64,000 nucleotides of DNA from Ricordea florida (Eukaryota > Cnidaria > Anthozoa > Corallimorpharia > Ricordeidae): positions 3,216,305 to 3,280,304 of the forward strand of contig OX453287.1 in assembly GCA_949710005.1 (NCBI GenBank). The letters run 5' to 3'. Below are positions 12,984-25,740 of the stretch, in pieces; within the stretch, counting starts at the first letter, position 1, and each line of letters begins with the position of its first letter. A program made the position numbers and the translations under genes. The notes below the pieces were generated by a model, which saw only the letters and a program-made list of their open reading frames with translations, did no database searches and was not told where the DNA came from.

Positions 12984-13149
12984 CAGGAGCGTAGCTAGGT
13001 GGGGTCCTGTGGTGCCCATGACCCCACCCCCTCCTTGGTAGGCCTTCTTTTGAGCAAACAACCTACAATATTCAGGTGGCAAAAACGCCATGACAAGAGT
13101 GAGTAGCCTCCGTGACCCCGCCTTTGAAAAAATCCTGGCTACGCCCCTG
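12984..13149. mobile_element. Short TIR element, GGGGCGTAGCYAGG family, copy 2
   Basis: The left end CAGGAGCGTAGCTAGG and the right end CCTGGCTACGCCCCTG are inverted repeats with three mismatches. At 166 bp this is the shortest member seen here. It probably moved by a transposase supplied in trans; nothing in it is coding. Confidence 0.6.
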
Positions 13150-13199
13150 TATCTATAATGCAATTTTTGGGAGAAATGGATTGAAGGAAATCCAGGTCT

Positions 13200-13540
13200 G
13201 TCTGTGGGAAATTCTTGGAATGATTTCCGCACAGGTCCCTACTCATTATGCATGCTGTAGCCATACTGTTTCATTGTGCAATGACAATAAATGTTTACAT
13301 GTGCATTACCATAAACAATTCATCTGCTGCATGCAGAATGAAGTAGGGAACTGTGCGGAAATCTTGCCAAATTCGGAATGATTTCCGAACAGGTCCCTTA
13401 ACTTCATTATGCATGCTGAAGCTGTATTGTTTGGTGCAATGCACGTGCAAATATTTCTTGTGTTCCAAGAACGAAATAACATAGCTACAGAATGCATAAT
13501 GAAGTAGGGACCTGTGCGGAAATCTTACCAAATTCTGTAC
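13200..13540. repeat. Pair of foldback repeats ending in TTTCCGCACAGGTC
   Basis: Two adjacent units of about 165 bp, each beginning with ATTTCCGMACAGGTCCC and ending with its inverse GGGAACTGTGCGGAAATCTT or GGGACCTGTGCGGAAATCTT, share an interior that includes TTATGCATGCTG and TGCACGTGCAAAT. A third copy lies at 55809-55958 on the other side of the large transposon, so the family is dispersed rather than part of that element. Confidence 0.65.
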
Positions 13541-13916
13541 GGCTGCCCTCTGAATGCCGGACATTCAGACACTTTGTACAATATATGGGAGCCTTTGGGC
13601 TGCGGCTTGGGGGTCACCCCTAGCCATTAACTACCTTTCGCTCGGAAGTCTGCTTGGCAAATTTACATATCTGATTTACCCGGAGGTGCCGCATTCTTGT
13701 TTTGATATTTCATACTCGAGTATTCATCCGCCATAGAAGCTGTCTACATGAGTTAAATATATCCCCAAAGCTTTGCTTGTAAACATGGATGCAGTGAACC
13801 GGAATGAAACAATCTGTCAATGTACCCTGTTCCAGGCCCTCAGTTGCCGAGGAACGTTTTGACACCAGCCGAGGCAGGGAAAGCAATGAGGGGAGTTGGG
13901 GCTTCTGCCACTACTT

Positions 13917-13923
13917 AACAATT
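13917..13923 (+). repeat. Left target-site duplication of the KDZ element (AACAATT)
   Basis: The heptamer directly before the left terminal inverted repeat is identical to the heptamer at 55290-55296 directly after the right one. The next bases outward differ on both sides. The exact duplication length typical of the family is not something I can confirm from memory, but the match sits exactly on both borders. Confidence 0.6.
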
Positions 13924-14044
13924 CAACATGTCCTCGAGGCTGGAATTACGATTATCGTAAAATATAAATTAGGCGTCAATTTATGATAATCACTATTTCA
14001 TGACACTGGAAAGATAACAGAGTGAAGACTAGGTTCCAATGCTG
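13924..14044 (+). repeat. Left terminal inverted repeat of the KDZ element
   Basis: It begins CAACATGTCCTCGAGGCTGG and ends CCAATGCTG; base by base I find it identical to the complement of 55169-55289. It holds a 7-bp palindrome TTACGAT-T-ATCGTAA at 13946-13960, a candidate transposase-binding site. The start codon of gene A follows seven bases after its inner end, so the repeat must also carry at least part of that gene's promoter and 5' leader. Confidence 0.8.
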
Positions 14045-14051
14045 CGGGTCG

Positions 14052-17000
14052 ATGCGTTTCCCGCGAAAAACAAAAGAAGGTCAAGCATGGCTGGTAAGTG
14101 TTTTATAATTTTCTTAGTGTTTTCTATTGAATAATTGCTTGTTTTAATTTATGTTCACGCATGCTCTTTTATTTTAAGCTAATGAACCGTTTATGGATCA
14201 CGTTCATTCACAGAGTTGCTCCCAGGGACCCGTTTCTCGAAGGTCCCGTTAACTTAACGGGCCCGTAGCTGTACTTTTAAGTCGGAGCTTCTTGATTGTT
14301 TGTGTAATTTCTGACATACAAACCAGCCCAACATGCGACCTGACTTAGAACTGCCTGACTTAAACTTAAAAACCAGCAAAATTGTAATTTCCGTTGTAAA
14401 TATTGTTATCATAAAATAACTTGCCGGGCACGCTAACTTAACGGGCCTTTCGAGAAACGGACCCCTGGGGTTTTAGTTTAATTCAAATGTTGCTTCACTG
14501 CGAACAGTTTGAATGCTTGCCATACCAGTATAGCTACTCAGTCATTAAGTTGGCTAGCTAAACTACGGAATACCCTGGCACTCCAACTCCTAGGATACGT
14601 CGCGGGAAAGCTTCCTTTACTGCTTTACAATGTGTATATATTCGCTACGCGGTGCGCTGTACGTAGTAAATATGGCAAACAAATCTGAACAAATTTAAGC
14701 TTATAAATGATTACGCGTAGCTTTACTAGGAACTTGTAAGAGCCTATCAGCCCATCACTCAAATTATTTGACAATCCAAGCAGCCAAAAAAAGCGGATAT
14801 GTATACTAAGGCTGTCCTTTTTAAATTGATGTAATGTTTTAGAATCTTACTTGTGACACGTTTGGCGTGTGAATAATCCACTGAATAAGTTTGGTTGCGC
14901 TTTACAGTAGAATCTTTAATTATGGCTGCAATGTTATAACTATAGACATAAGGCAAAATTAGAAATGTGAATAAAAATGGTTCTTAAATGTGCACTTGTC
15001 CCATAGATAACTCACAAGCAAAAGGGAGGAAAGGTTATAAGGCAAGTGGCACTAATGATCTGAATAAATTGATGGTGACTACATCTCACATCATAAGTCT
15101 GGACTGCCAAAGGTTTTCCCAGCTCATATTTCTAATGAAATATTAGAAAATTACTCCAGTATAATGATTGCACCTTTGTCACGGATTTTGACAGATTTCC
15201 AAACAGCTAAAATTTATAGTTAACGCTCATAATGCTCATTTTTATTAACAATAATTGCTATATAAGAGCACTGAAACTGTCAGCAAGCAGCTTTCCTGCT
15301 GATGGCTTGGATGGAAATGGATTGCAACTTAAATTTTTTTTTCATCCGAGCGTTATTGTTGAAAATCAATATTTATAGTTTGAGTTTGATTTCTATCCAC
15401 AAAGTTAGGGAATTATGTCTTCCTTGGGTTAAGTTACCTTAACCACTAATTTCAGAACAGATTAGACCAAAAATCTGTGAAATGCCCGTGATGTAGCCCA
15501 AAAGAGCATTCATTAGGTCCTAAGTAAAATTTATGGTTGCTTTATTTTGTTAAATTATTTATTTTTTGTAATCCAGAGGTGCTCCTACTGTTCAGAAGAA
15601 CAGCCAATAGCTGCAAAGATATGTGGGGAATGTGAGACACCATTTCCGAAACGGCTCAAGGATGTTGACAAACTGAAAAACTTAAAAACAAACATCACTC
15701 AGCAAAAAAGACTTCTGGAAAAACGGGTGAGTTAATTCAATGTGTTTATCTCACTGTAACATGTTTATTTGTTTCGTAATGATATTTAATCATAATAATT
15801 TTCAAAATATTTAAACTCACAATGATTTCTGCCCATCTATTACTGTTTTGTCTTTTTTACATTAAAATTAGCACTATGTAGCCAATTAAGTATTTATTAT
15901 ACAGAGATGATAAAATTAAGTAGCTTTTTGTCTTTTGATCAAACTTCTTTGTTTATTGTTTTCTGTTTTGGACTATGTGACAGCCAGGCCTTTATGGTAA
16001 ATCCAGAAAGAAAATAACATACAAGGGAAGAACATTGGCATTATTTAGCTATTGAAGTAGTTCAATAAAATAAATAATAAACATCTAGGCATTGAGAGCG
16101 AGTGCCTTAGTGACGCTATCCAGAAGACAGCAGTCCTGGCCTCCGCATCTTGTTGAGGTTCCCAGCTGCCTGCTAGACTTAGAGAACTGGTTGCTCCCTG
16201 CCTAGTTGGTGTTTTACCCAGTGCTGAAATGACTCTGCACTGTGAGATGATACAATATATATTCAGAAACTCATTAATAGTAATGAGTAATTATTAATGA
16301 GTGTCTTTATATCTGATAAAGACATGGCTGAATTTTACGTTCAATTTTCTGGGCCAAAATAACCTCAAATCTAAATATTAGTACAAGAATGAGTTGATCT
16401 ACATCAGAAGAGTTTGAAGCCATTCAATAAATTCGCATTTCATAATTTATCAAGTCTAAAACACTCGGCTGTGCCTCATGTTTTAAACTTGATAAAACAC
16501 TGCTGCTCATTTATTAAACATTACATAAAGTATAATTTTGAAGAAAAACTTTAAACAGTAGCACTCAACAAATGTGTGGGCAATGCTCTTTTGCATACTG
16601 TTGGCCATATTATAGCATCTGTATATCATTTCATTAATTATTGCTATGGAGGTATTGTTTTTTGTTGGTGTTTATTATATAATTATTAACTGTATATTAT
16701 AATTATACTTATTGTTTTTGAAAAATCATATTTTTCATATTAAAATTTGTGTTTTTTAACACAATTCAGTATGTATATTGCTTTTCTTGTACATATGCTT
16801 GTCATTGCAGGCAGACATCCTTCACTATAATCATGATTGCCATGTTGTCATCATGATGTGCCACAAGTATGCAAGTGGTGAAACCGTCACTTTTTATGGA
16901 ACAGAGGGAGAAGGTGTCTCATTCATAGGAAACAAAAGTGATGTTAAAACATCAGATGGCGGTGCAATGGCTGTTAGACTTTTTCGAAAGTTTATGGAGG

Positions 17001-20000
17001 GTATAATCAAAAATTATATTTACAAACAAAATAATACAACTAGCCCCAGTTTATCAAAGTGTGAATAACCCTATTCACAAGATAAATCCGTGCTATAAAT
17101 AATTGCTATCCAGTGGTAAAGGGATAAGAAAAGAAAGTTTCTTATCCACTGGATGGTATACAGTTTTTGAACAACTGGGCCATGAAAAGGAGAAAATTGC
17201 ATGGTCATCATTATATCTGTATTATCTCACTGACTGTCAAAAAATGAGTCAAAGTGCATAGTAATACTTTGGAAAAGAGAACAAAAGTATGGTTTTATTT
17301 ATATTTTACCTTGTAGCTTTAAATATTCAATTAAAGAAAATTAAGAAAATAAGAAAATACAGAGCGTCCTTTATACCCCTTTGTTAAATGTAATAACGTA
17401 AAAATGTTAGGCCTTAATTATCATGCGTCATGAATAATAACCAAGATATTATCACATTCATGCAAAAATCAAGGCGATCCCTGTTCAAACTGTTGCGCTC
17501 TGAAGGCCTAAAACTGCTGAAATTTGTGTTGCAAAAGTATCACATCTTGATTTTGCTCACAAAAGTTTTGTGTTCAAAAAAACCCAACCACAGAGCGGAA
17601 AACAAAGACATACATTTACTACTCACACAAAACAAGATGATTCATGAATCACATCTAATTCAATTCTTTATTCACGCATGGTCAGGTTTAAGTTAAAAAG
17701 TGCATATTTCATGTGCAGGTAAAGAAACGATACTGAAATTGGAAATCACGAAGCACGAAATGTTTCACAGAAAAATATATAACCCCAATCACACTTCATT
17801 AAAACGTATAGGGGACCTTAAGCTTCAATACATGCAGTTAACTGCTTTTTTTTCTCTCTTTTTTTACTTTCTACTAAATATATTTTTAAATAATTGTGCA
17901 TTTTGTGTGTGTGTGCATAGATCTCAAGTCACTCAAGTCAGACAAGGGCAATAAGGAGGTTGCCATGCCCCACGAAAATGGTTTGTACATGTATTTTGCT
18001 CTTCTTTTCTGCTATTATTTTTATTTGTTTTATTCACGGGAAATGTATCCAAGCTGCTTTATGTGGATTGTAGCTTGTACAAATAAGATGTAAAATTTAG
18101 ATGTATAATAATTTTTTAACAATATTAATAATGACAACTTTACTGTTCCTCCACTCTGCAAGGTGAAGGGTTAACTCTGGGTATTTGCTATGAGTATACT
18201 TTTTTTGGGAGATGCATTGCCTAGTTGATGGTTATAGCTTTCTAGGCAGATTAAGAGCTTTAATGTAGTAGCTGTATAAATGGCTTAACCAGCAAACTGT
18301 CAAAGATACCTGACAAAATGCTTGGGGGGGGGGGGGGTCACCTGCCATGGAGAAGCATCTCATCATACAGGAAGAGTAGCAATTTATTCCTCTAGTTGCT
18401 TAAGGTACATATTATAGTAGGGGCATAGCTAGGTAAGGAGTTTTCAAAAAAGTGCATGGTCACACTTTCACACCCAGGGTACTTACGTAGTCCACTGCAG
18501 ATGGTTGGTCCTGAAAATGGAGTATGTAACTAACTAGCACTACAAACAATTTATGGCATGTTGATTCTCCTGATTCACACTTTTTAGCCACCTGAATTAT
18601 TAGGTTTGTATGTTGTTTAATTAAAACATTATATCACAAAGGAGGGAATCAAGAACACCTCAGGGATCGTCCTGGCTACGCCCCTGTACAGCTTTGACAA
18701 ACACCATTGTGCTGTCTGCATATCTGAATCATTCCAAATTGGTAGTGATAATTCTATGGCTGGACAGTGTTTACTTTTCATGAAATTGAAATTATATGCT
18801 CACTAGTTTTACTAGTTTGAGTACTCATGGCTTAGATGATACCATGTGTGGGATCATTTGGGGTGGCTTTATAGCTCAACCTCCATCCTAGCATCAGCAC
18901 TGCACTTATGAGGCCCAGAATGCCGAAACAGTACTGTCTCCAGTTAATTAGTTATATATAAATATATATATTAGGTAACGTATCAGGCCAGGAATTCAAC
19001 AGCCGTGAAGGGGTAACAGATGTAATGCCAACAAGTTCATCAACACCTCAACCAGGTATATGATCCACAATATACTACATTAAAAAATTATCAAAGTGAG
19101 AACTTGATAGCAAAAACTGTTTATGAATAACCCATTTGCAACTGTTAATCATATGACTAATAATTGTTAAACTTGCCCCTGCGGAGTTGTATTACTGTAA
19201 TTAAAGAAATGGAAAGAACACTGTTTTCAACTATTCAAGCTTTATTGAAATTAAAGTGTATAGCTAGGGGTGGTTTTTATTCTGCAGCACCTTCTTAATG
19301 TGTAGCTGGTGATTAAGATGTCTAGGCATGCAGGGAATAATTATGGACAAGTTTAACAGAAGTGGTCTGCATACCTGAATCATTTTTAAATTTGTAGAGA
19401 CCATACTGTAGAATGGACATAGTGACTATGCTTTTGTTCATGAGCTCTTTACATGAATTTAAAATTGCGCTTATTGCCTTGTTATTGTAAAATGTGGTTC
19501 ATATTTTACCTAATGCAGGTAATAAAGAATCACACCTGGAATCCAACAGCCTGGAAGATATAGCATCACCAATTTCATTGACACCTCAATCAGGTATATG
19601 ATCCACTACATACTACACAAAAATAATAAAGTGAGAGGTTGAGAGCAAATGAACAACCTCTGTGAACAGGAACTGATGCGCATGAACAAAAACAGCTGGG
19701 GAGCTCAAATATTGAAATTCTTTTGGGTGTTTTTAATAAAACAATTATTCCACTTGTGCTTGTTGGATATTAGATTGTTATAGGCAACTTGGCGCTTAAC
19801 GTGCCTCGTTGGCTATCTACCATCTCATGTCCAATGCACACTTGTGGAAATATAACTGTTAAATATACAGAGATGGTCTGTTCACAGCCATTTTTATTTC
19901 TTTTCTCTTTAGGCCTCAACACTGCTTCCCCTTATTCACATTAATTGCACTGATACAGATATGAATACTGATATGTGCACATATTTTTGTTGTAGGAGAT

Positions 20001-20279
20001 ATGGTGGTGTATGTTCTTAATGGTACCATTGTTGCAGGAGGTCATGTTCAACCTCAAAGAGAAAACATTCATGGTTTTAGAATCCCCCCAGACCATCACT
20101 GCGTTATGATCACAACCACCAAACCAAACCATGAGGCACCACTCATTCTTGGGGATGAGTCTGAAAACTCATTTCTGGAGAAGGGAAAGTTTTTTGCATT
20201 ACCTGCTAAGTGTTTGATGACAGCAAGGCTGTTAGCCAATAAATCATTAGCATTGACACCCTATGTTTACAGGAAGTAG
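14052..20279 (+). CDS. Gene A: seven-exon gene of unknown function with a zinc-ribbon start
   Basis: I do not recognise this protein family. Exons that join in phase are 14052-14093, 15577-15726, 16811-17000, 17921-17980, 18975-19055, 19519-19593 and 19996-20279 (stop TAG), giving 293 residues. The first donor is GTAAGT. Residues 16-33 form a C-x2-C-x11-C-x2-C zinc ribbon, followed by a basic coiled-coil-like stretch. Exon 3 encodes a compact His/Cys-rich domain (H-Y-N-H-D-C, C-H-K-Y-A), and the last exon a beta-rich domain with G-G-H-V-Q-P and D-H-H-C. Exons 5 and 6 are related copies (N-S-x-E, S-x-P-x-S, T-P-Q) of 27 and 25 codons, a tandem exon duplication. Its start beside the left TIR suggests it is a gene of the KDZ element, perhaps an accessory DNA-binding factor; that role is inference. 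Confidence 0.6.
14221..14470. mobile_element. MITE in intron 1 of gene A (CCGTTTCTCGAA termini)
   Basis: The ends, CCGTTTCTCGAAGGTCCCG on the left and CGGGCCTTTCGAGAAACGG on the right, are inverted repeats over about 40 bases with a few differences. Each arm also contains the inner palindrome GTTAACTTAACGG or its mutated form. About 250 bp, non-coding. Confidence 0.65.
18419..18686. repeat. Short TIR element, GGGGCGTAGCYAGG family, copy 3
   Basis: The ends GGGGCATAGCTAGG and CCTGGCTACGCCCCTG match copies at 12610 and 12984. It lies in intron 4 of gene A, about 430 bases downstream of exon 4, and has no coding capacity. Confidence 0.6.
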
Positions 20280-20524
20280 TTGATGTACACTGTCATGTAC
20301 ACCTTTTTGATTTATTCTGATTTGCAAGTCCACATAAAAAAGACACATATGGTACTGGTAAATACAATATATGAACAAAGATAAAAGTATAGTAAATAGT
20401 TAGAACTACATGGAGGCAGTTACCTCAGCGTTCCCCTTGAGGAACAGACTTTGAATTCAGAACCACGAGCCTAGTGTAATGAATACTTATCATCTACAAC
20501 ACAGACAAAATAGCAGGACCTAAA

Positions 20525-20869
20525 CGATCGTTTAAAATCACAGACCGTTTCACATGCATTTCTGCCAATGTTATCTATTGCATAAAATGCACCTTATGCA
20601 AGAAGATATACATCGGCGAGACCGGAAGGAGATTAGGTGACCGTTTCCGCGAACATCTGCGTGACGTCGAACGAGATGACAAAGATGCATCGAAACCTGT
20701 AGCGTGACACTTTAATCTACCTAACCACTCAACTCACAACATGGCAGTATGTGGCCTTTCCGTGCATCAGGGCAACACGGAAAGCCGTAAAAACCTAGAA
20801 CAGAAGTTTATATTCCAACTCGGTTCTCTTAATCCCCACGGTATCAACGAACGTTTCTCATTCATTTAA
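20525..20869 (+). pseudogene. GIY-YIG endonuclease end of a Penelope-like retroelement, 5'-truncated
   Basis: The frame ending with TAA at 20867-20869 carries C-x2-C-x3-Y-I-G-E-T-G-R-R-L-x2-R-F-x-E-H, the core of the GIY-YIG endonuclease (the variant K-I-Y-I-G-E) as found at the C-terminus of Penelope-like elements. It then runs through a N-H-S-T-H-x-M and a L-E-Q-K-F-I-F-Q-L region. One in-frame TGA at 20705-20707 interrupts it, and no reverse transcriptase is present upstream. The copy is flanked by an inverted string CCTAGTGTAATGAATA (about 20470 and 21118 in opposite orientation), so it may sit inside a small foldback unit. It is dead as it stands. Confidence 0.7.
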
Positions 20870-21791
20870 TCATTCATCTAATTTATTCACTTCCATTCAC
20901 ACATTGCTATGGTTCCACCGATAGCATGGCTCCAAACTTCTCTATATAAATTGTACGTAACCCACAATCCTCTCATTCGCTCCGACGAAGGGCTAACGCT
21001 CGAATTGTCAGTACCTCCCATTCACCTTACGGTGGTATAACTTACTTAATCAACTCGTTTGATTTATCCAATTTCTAATGAATACTTAGACAAACTTTTC
21101 TTGAGTGCCTTAATAAAAGATATTCATTACACTAGGTTCATTGTTCTGAAACATAATATGCTCTGTTCTACTTACACCAATCAAAATCCAAGAGGTTTTG
21201 AAAGTGGTATCTAGAGGTTTGTTTCCAACCTTTCAGGAAACCTTTTTGGATTCTGGATATTTTGCATTAATTACTTGTGATATTTCTATTTATTGTAATA
21301 TAAAACTTTCATGGTATGTCAAGTGATAGCAAATTGATAAAAATGATATCACACGATGTAACCATGATATAAAACAAGTGTATAACAGTGGGATAGCAGT
21401 TTTTATCAATTTCCTACCCTCTATACATGCTTATAGCACTATTACTGTGTGGCCAAGTAATATCCTCTGTTTATACAGAAATATTGGAGTTGTTACATAA
21501 TAAATACCTGAGTGGGGAGTCTGACTTTTGTTTCTGTAATAAGCATACAGAGTAAATTATGAGTACAGATTTTGGAATGTTGAATAAAAATAGCAATAAT
21601 AATAACAATATTAAATTATAAAATGTGTTGTTTAATTTGCACCATTGTTAATCTGTGGGTACGGCTGATGTCTTGTGGATGCTTTGTAGTCCTCATCACA
21701 TCGTTTGCAGTGAAAAAAATCAAAACAATGAGATGGTCTGTGATCAAAATAAATACATTTCTTACAATTTAAGTCACTTGAGCATTTTTGT

Positions 21792-24747
21792 CTACAAAAA
21801 ATATAAAGACTTTGGAAGAACGGGACCTGAACATTGTCCTTTCCCCATCACATCACAGGCCAAGCAACTATTTATCATCTCTTTATCAGGATATGGGTAG
21901 AACCTGGCCAACCGATAAAAACTTGTCAGGTACTTCCGGTAGAGGTAAATTTCTTTCACTGTGGAAAAAGGCATATTTCCAAGAATGTCTGTACAGAGTT
22001 TTGACCTATGAAAGTCTGCCAAACCTCCTTTTCTTTTTACATACACAAGCAGGAAACGTACACCATCAGGTGATGTGTTGTGCACAAGGTATCTGAGTTT
22101 TTCCCTTGAATATGTATCAGGATTTAACTCTTCTAAAACCAGTTTACTTGGTTCGCAATGAACTGCATCCTTATCTTCACTTCTTAAGACATCTGGTCTT
22201 TCTTGTTCAGTGAAATCTAGTACACTTGAATCACTTTCTGGAACTGCTTCAAAAACCATCCCAGTTGTCTCTGGATCCTTATCTTCAGTTCTGAAGACAT
22301 CTGGACTGTCCTGCACAGTGGAAGTTTCACTCAAGTCACTTTCTGGAACAGGTTCAAAGCCCATCCCAGTTGTCTCTTTATCATGAACACTTTCGTCATT
22401 TTTTATTTTCTTAGTCTCATTTGTTTTATCTATGTTTGTGTGGTACTTGGAAGGACTTTTTCTTTTTCCCTGACTTTCTCTCTCTTCTTCCACCTTTGCA
22501 AGATAGTCAGTGGCACTCATTGCATGGATGTTTTTGAGGTGTTTGGATAAGTGCAGGACCTCTTTTCCACAACCAGGCAACATGCAAGTAACACGTGACC
22601 TAGATTGTGATGCAAAATGTGGCTGTCGATCATTCATTGCTCTTGTCACCCCTTGGTGGCACCTTGAAAGGTGATTGTCGAGTCTCTTGAGCATTTTTCC
22701 CATTTGTGGACAGCCTTGAATTCGACAAACACCACTTTTGCCCTGAAAAGTTATTACAAAAATAATTATCAGTGTCAGTGACAGCACTGGACAATTTTTA
22801 AAAAAAAAAACCGTTATGAAAAAAAAATGGCAAATGTATTTAACTCCAGCCCACTAAACAATTTTCCCATGAAGTTAAAAATTTGAACAACAAACTCTAT
22901 GTGTACTGACAATTAATCCAACCTCCCCTAAAGTTGACATACTTAAGTAAGACCTCATGGTTTTACCTCAAGGTTTGGTTGACAAAAGTTCTACACATAC
23001 TCAGAAAACAAGTCATTATCCTTTTGAATTTGTCATGTTTCTTTTGGAATAGATTATATTTTAGCAGTAATTTTCATATTCTGCAAAACACAAAAAACTC
23101 TTCTCCAAAATTGTAACTGAAATTAAGAATATGTTTTCTAATCAGTGTCTTTTCATGGATGTATGCCTGTGCCAGAAAGCACACAATAATTGATTTCCAT
23201 TATGTCTTGGAGGGGGGGGGGGGGAGGTATGAGCAATTTCCAAAAAAAATTCCTGCACAGGAAAAAGGCTGAACACAATCATGCCAAAGGGGAGCCATAG
23301 GGAAAAACATTAACCAAGTGGCCAATAAAAAAAATGTTGCACATCCTGAAGAGGAAAAACTACCTTGCCAAGATTCCCCCACCCGCTCAAAAAAAAAAAT
23401 AATGGTCTGTCTCTGAATTTTTCCTTATTCTGATAGCCCACATAGAATTGTGGTACAAATAAACAAGCAGACAGGGTGCCTTGGCTGGGTCGCCCACTAC
23501 CTTTCAGAACGAGTTACTTCATTGGTTCTAAAAACAATAGATAACAGGTCATAACAATGCCCCTAGCCCTGAATAACAGTAGAGGTAGAGTTTACAGTGG
23601 GCGAATGAAAATGGAGGTTGAGAGGTAGTGTCTTACTGCCTTGGCTGGCCAGGCTACCCAGGCTACCTGGCCTGTCTCACATGTACACAGGTTTTTCTTA
23701 CAGAATGTATGCAAAAGTTGGTCAACCAGGGTAGATTGGTTAGGTGGGATGCTCACTTAGTTGGGGTACCCTTGCCTCTTTCCCACCCCACACCTGTCCT
23801 TCACGTAAACACATGTGAAATCATAGATTTTACAATAACTGAGCGAATTCTCGCGCGCTGATTGGCTAATTTTTATCATCAATAAGAGTACAGACACATA
23901 AAATTTTAATTTATGCAAGGTTTTTTCGCGTGATAAGTGAGCTGTCAAACAGTCAGATTTTTACCCAATCAAATTGTATTACGTGTTGTCACAAGCCAAT
24001 AAGAAGGCAAGAAAAGTTATTGAGAATAGTTGCACCCTGATTGCGTCAATTTAAATAAAATTCAGCATTTTTCGAGTTTACTTGCTGTTTACTTGCGTTT
24101 TCTTTTCCTTTAAGGCTTCATTTGACCTTTTTCGCGTTTTGTTATTGTAAAAAACAAATTGACGTCAGTTTCTTATGCGTCTGTCCTCTTATTGATGATA
24201 AATTGCGTCATAACATTGTCAAAGTTTGTTGTAGATCCACTCGCCTATCGGCTCGTGGATCTACAACACTTTGACAATGTTATGACGCAATTTATCATCA
24301 ATAAGAGGACAGACGCATAAATAACGGAGGTCAATTTGTTAAATTTAGCGCCAAAATTAAACTCATTATATTATTTAACCTAATAGTGACGACTAATCAA
24401 ATGGCTTCATATTGTGCACGTGCAATTTATCAGATTAAACATTCGATTATTATAACTTTGAAATAAAATACCATGAGTCAAATTATTTCCTAATTTCATG
24501 AGTATTCCTTTAGTGTACAATTTGGTTTCCTTTTAATATCAAGAATCACAATTATTACTCGAATTCCTGGATTCTGAAAATTGCACGAGCGTGGAAAACC
24601 GTGCCAAAGCAATTTTGTAATTTTGTTAAGTCCAAATGTGCCAAAATTAAGAATGATTTAGCACTGCATGGCGCGCTCATCTCTCTATCTGTTTTCGGGG
24701 AGTAACCTTACCTTCGAAGGAAAATTACCACGATTTCTTCGGAACAT
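21792..24747 (-). CDS. Gene B: two-finger C2H2-like protein, spliced
   Basis: Coding exons are 24712-24747 (ATG plus 11 codons, donor GTAAGG) and 21792-22742 (acceptor TTTTCAG), joined in phase 0 to 328 residues. An upstream untranslated exon is suggested by a donor CAG/GTAAGT at 24932 and an acceptor TTTTTCACAG just above the ATG exon. Two fingers follow the start: C-x4-C-x12-H-x3-C-H and C-x4-C-x8-H-x4-H. A Lys/Glu/Ser/Asp-rich linker follows, with two related copies of an E-T-T-G-M-x-F-E-x-V-P-E-S-D segment. The C-terminal 100 residues are a folded-looking domain that I cannot name, ending with C-x2-C and C-S-G-P. It lies between gene A and the 113-bp array inside the KDZ element, and a DNA-binding accessory role is plausible but inferred. 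Confidence 0.6.
23866..24320. mobile_element. Foldback element with a 68/66-bp inverted repeat and a nearby partial copy
   Basis: The arms 24173-24240 and 24255-24320 are complementary except for a 2-base indel, with a 14-base loop. The arms start TTATGCGTCTGTCCTCTTAT and end GTAGATCCAC. A shorter diverged copy of the outer part (TTATCATCAATAAGAG) stands at 23870-23885, so the element may be part of a larger composite MITE. Transcripts crossing it would form a long hairpin. It lies upstream of the coding exon pair of gene B, within its intron. Confidence 0.75.
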
Positions 24748-25359
24748 TTTTTTCTTTAGGACTCCAGTGAAGCTGTGAAAAAGAGCGAGGTATAATAATT
24801 CGATTTCGTTCAATCGATCGATCCTAAAAATGTCAGAAACGTATGAAGACTTTAAAAAGAATTAGAAACAGAAAATTGAATGTCTGTGTAAAAGCATTAG
24901 GCCGCGCAGTGAATTTGATATCAAAACTTACCTGACTTGCGATGTACACTAGTTGATCACGTGTCCAATACTTCGTTAATTATTTTCTACCGCGGCCTCA
25001 CCCGTCCCTCCCACCTATTGATCAATTAGTCAGACTACTAACATTTGAAAAAGAGAACTAAGTGCCGACATGATGCGCCCCTCAAAAGTGAACTTATTTA
25101 TGAAAAAACACCACAAAAAAAGACAAAACATCAAACTGTTCCGACAGGGCTGCCCTCTCATGAATGACAATTCTAGGTGTACAATTGAAGTACAATTAGC
25201 CAAAACGAACTGCAATATTTAGGGTCAAGAGAAAATGGTTTGCATCAAATTTTCAACCAATTTTTTTCAGGGCTGATACTGACAATATAACCTACATTTC
25301 CAATTGCCCCAATCTGTGATATCCAGATATTCAACGACAATATAAGCAGCCACAGACCG

Positions 25360-25740
25360 TAATGATTCGATTTAGCGCCCGGGGAACTTATTTACCTTTG
25401 GCACCTCAAGGGAGGGCGCTAATTCGAGACAGGGCGCTTATTCGGGACAGGGCGCTTAATTAATTTATTGGAAAACAACCAAATGTTCAAGAACGAAACT
25501 TCAATAAATATGAAAATAACTAACAATAACAGAAACTGTAATAGTAACAAATTGTTGAAAGTTCAGTTACTTTTAAAAGAATTGTTCATTTTAGCAGTTA
25601 CAAATATACATGTACAGTACGGTGAATGTTCATGAGTATCTCTATTCGACGTCGATGACTTCAGTGGCAAGAATGGGGAATGGGGGCGCTTGTAAAAAAG
25701 GGGGCGCTTATTGGAATAGGGGCGCTTAATATATCCCAAT
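25360..25740. repeat. Dispersed repeat with GGGCGCTTATT phrases
   Basis: Phrases such as AGGGCGCTTATTCGGGACAG and GGGGGCGCTTATTGGAATAG recur five or more times at irregular spacing. The stretch is non-coding and borders the 113-bp array on its left side. Confidence 0.45.
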
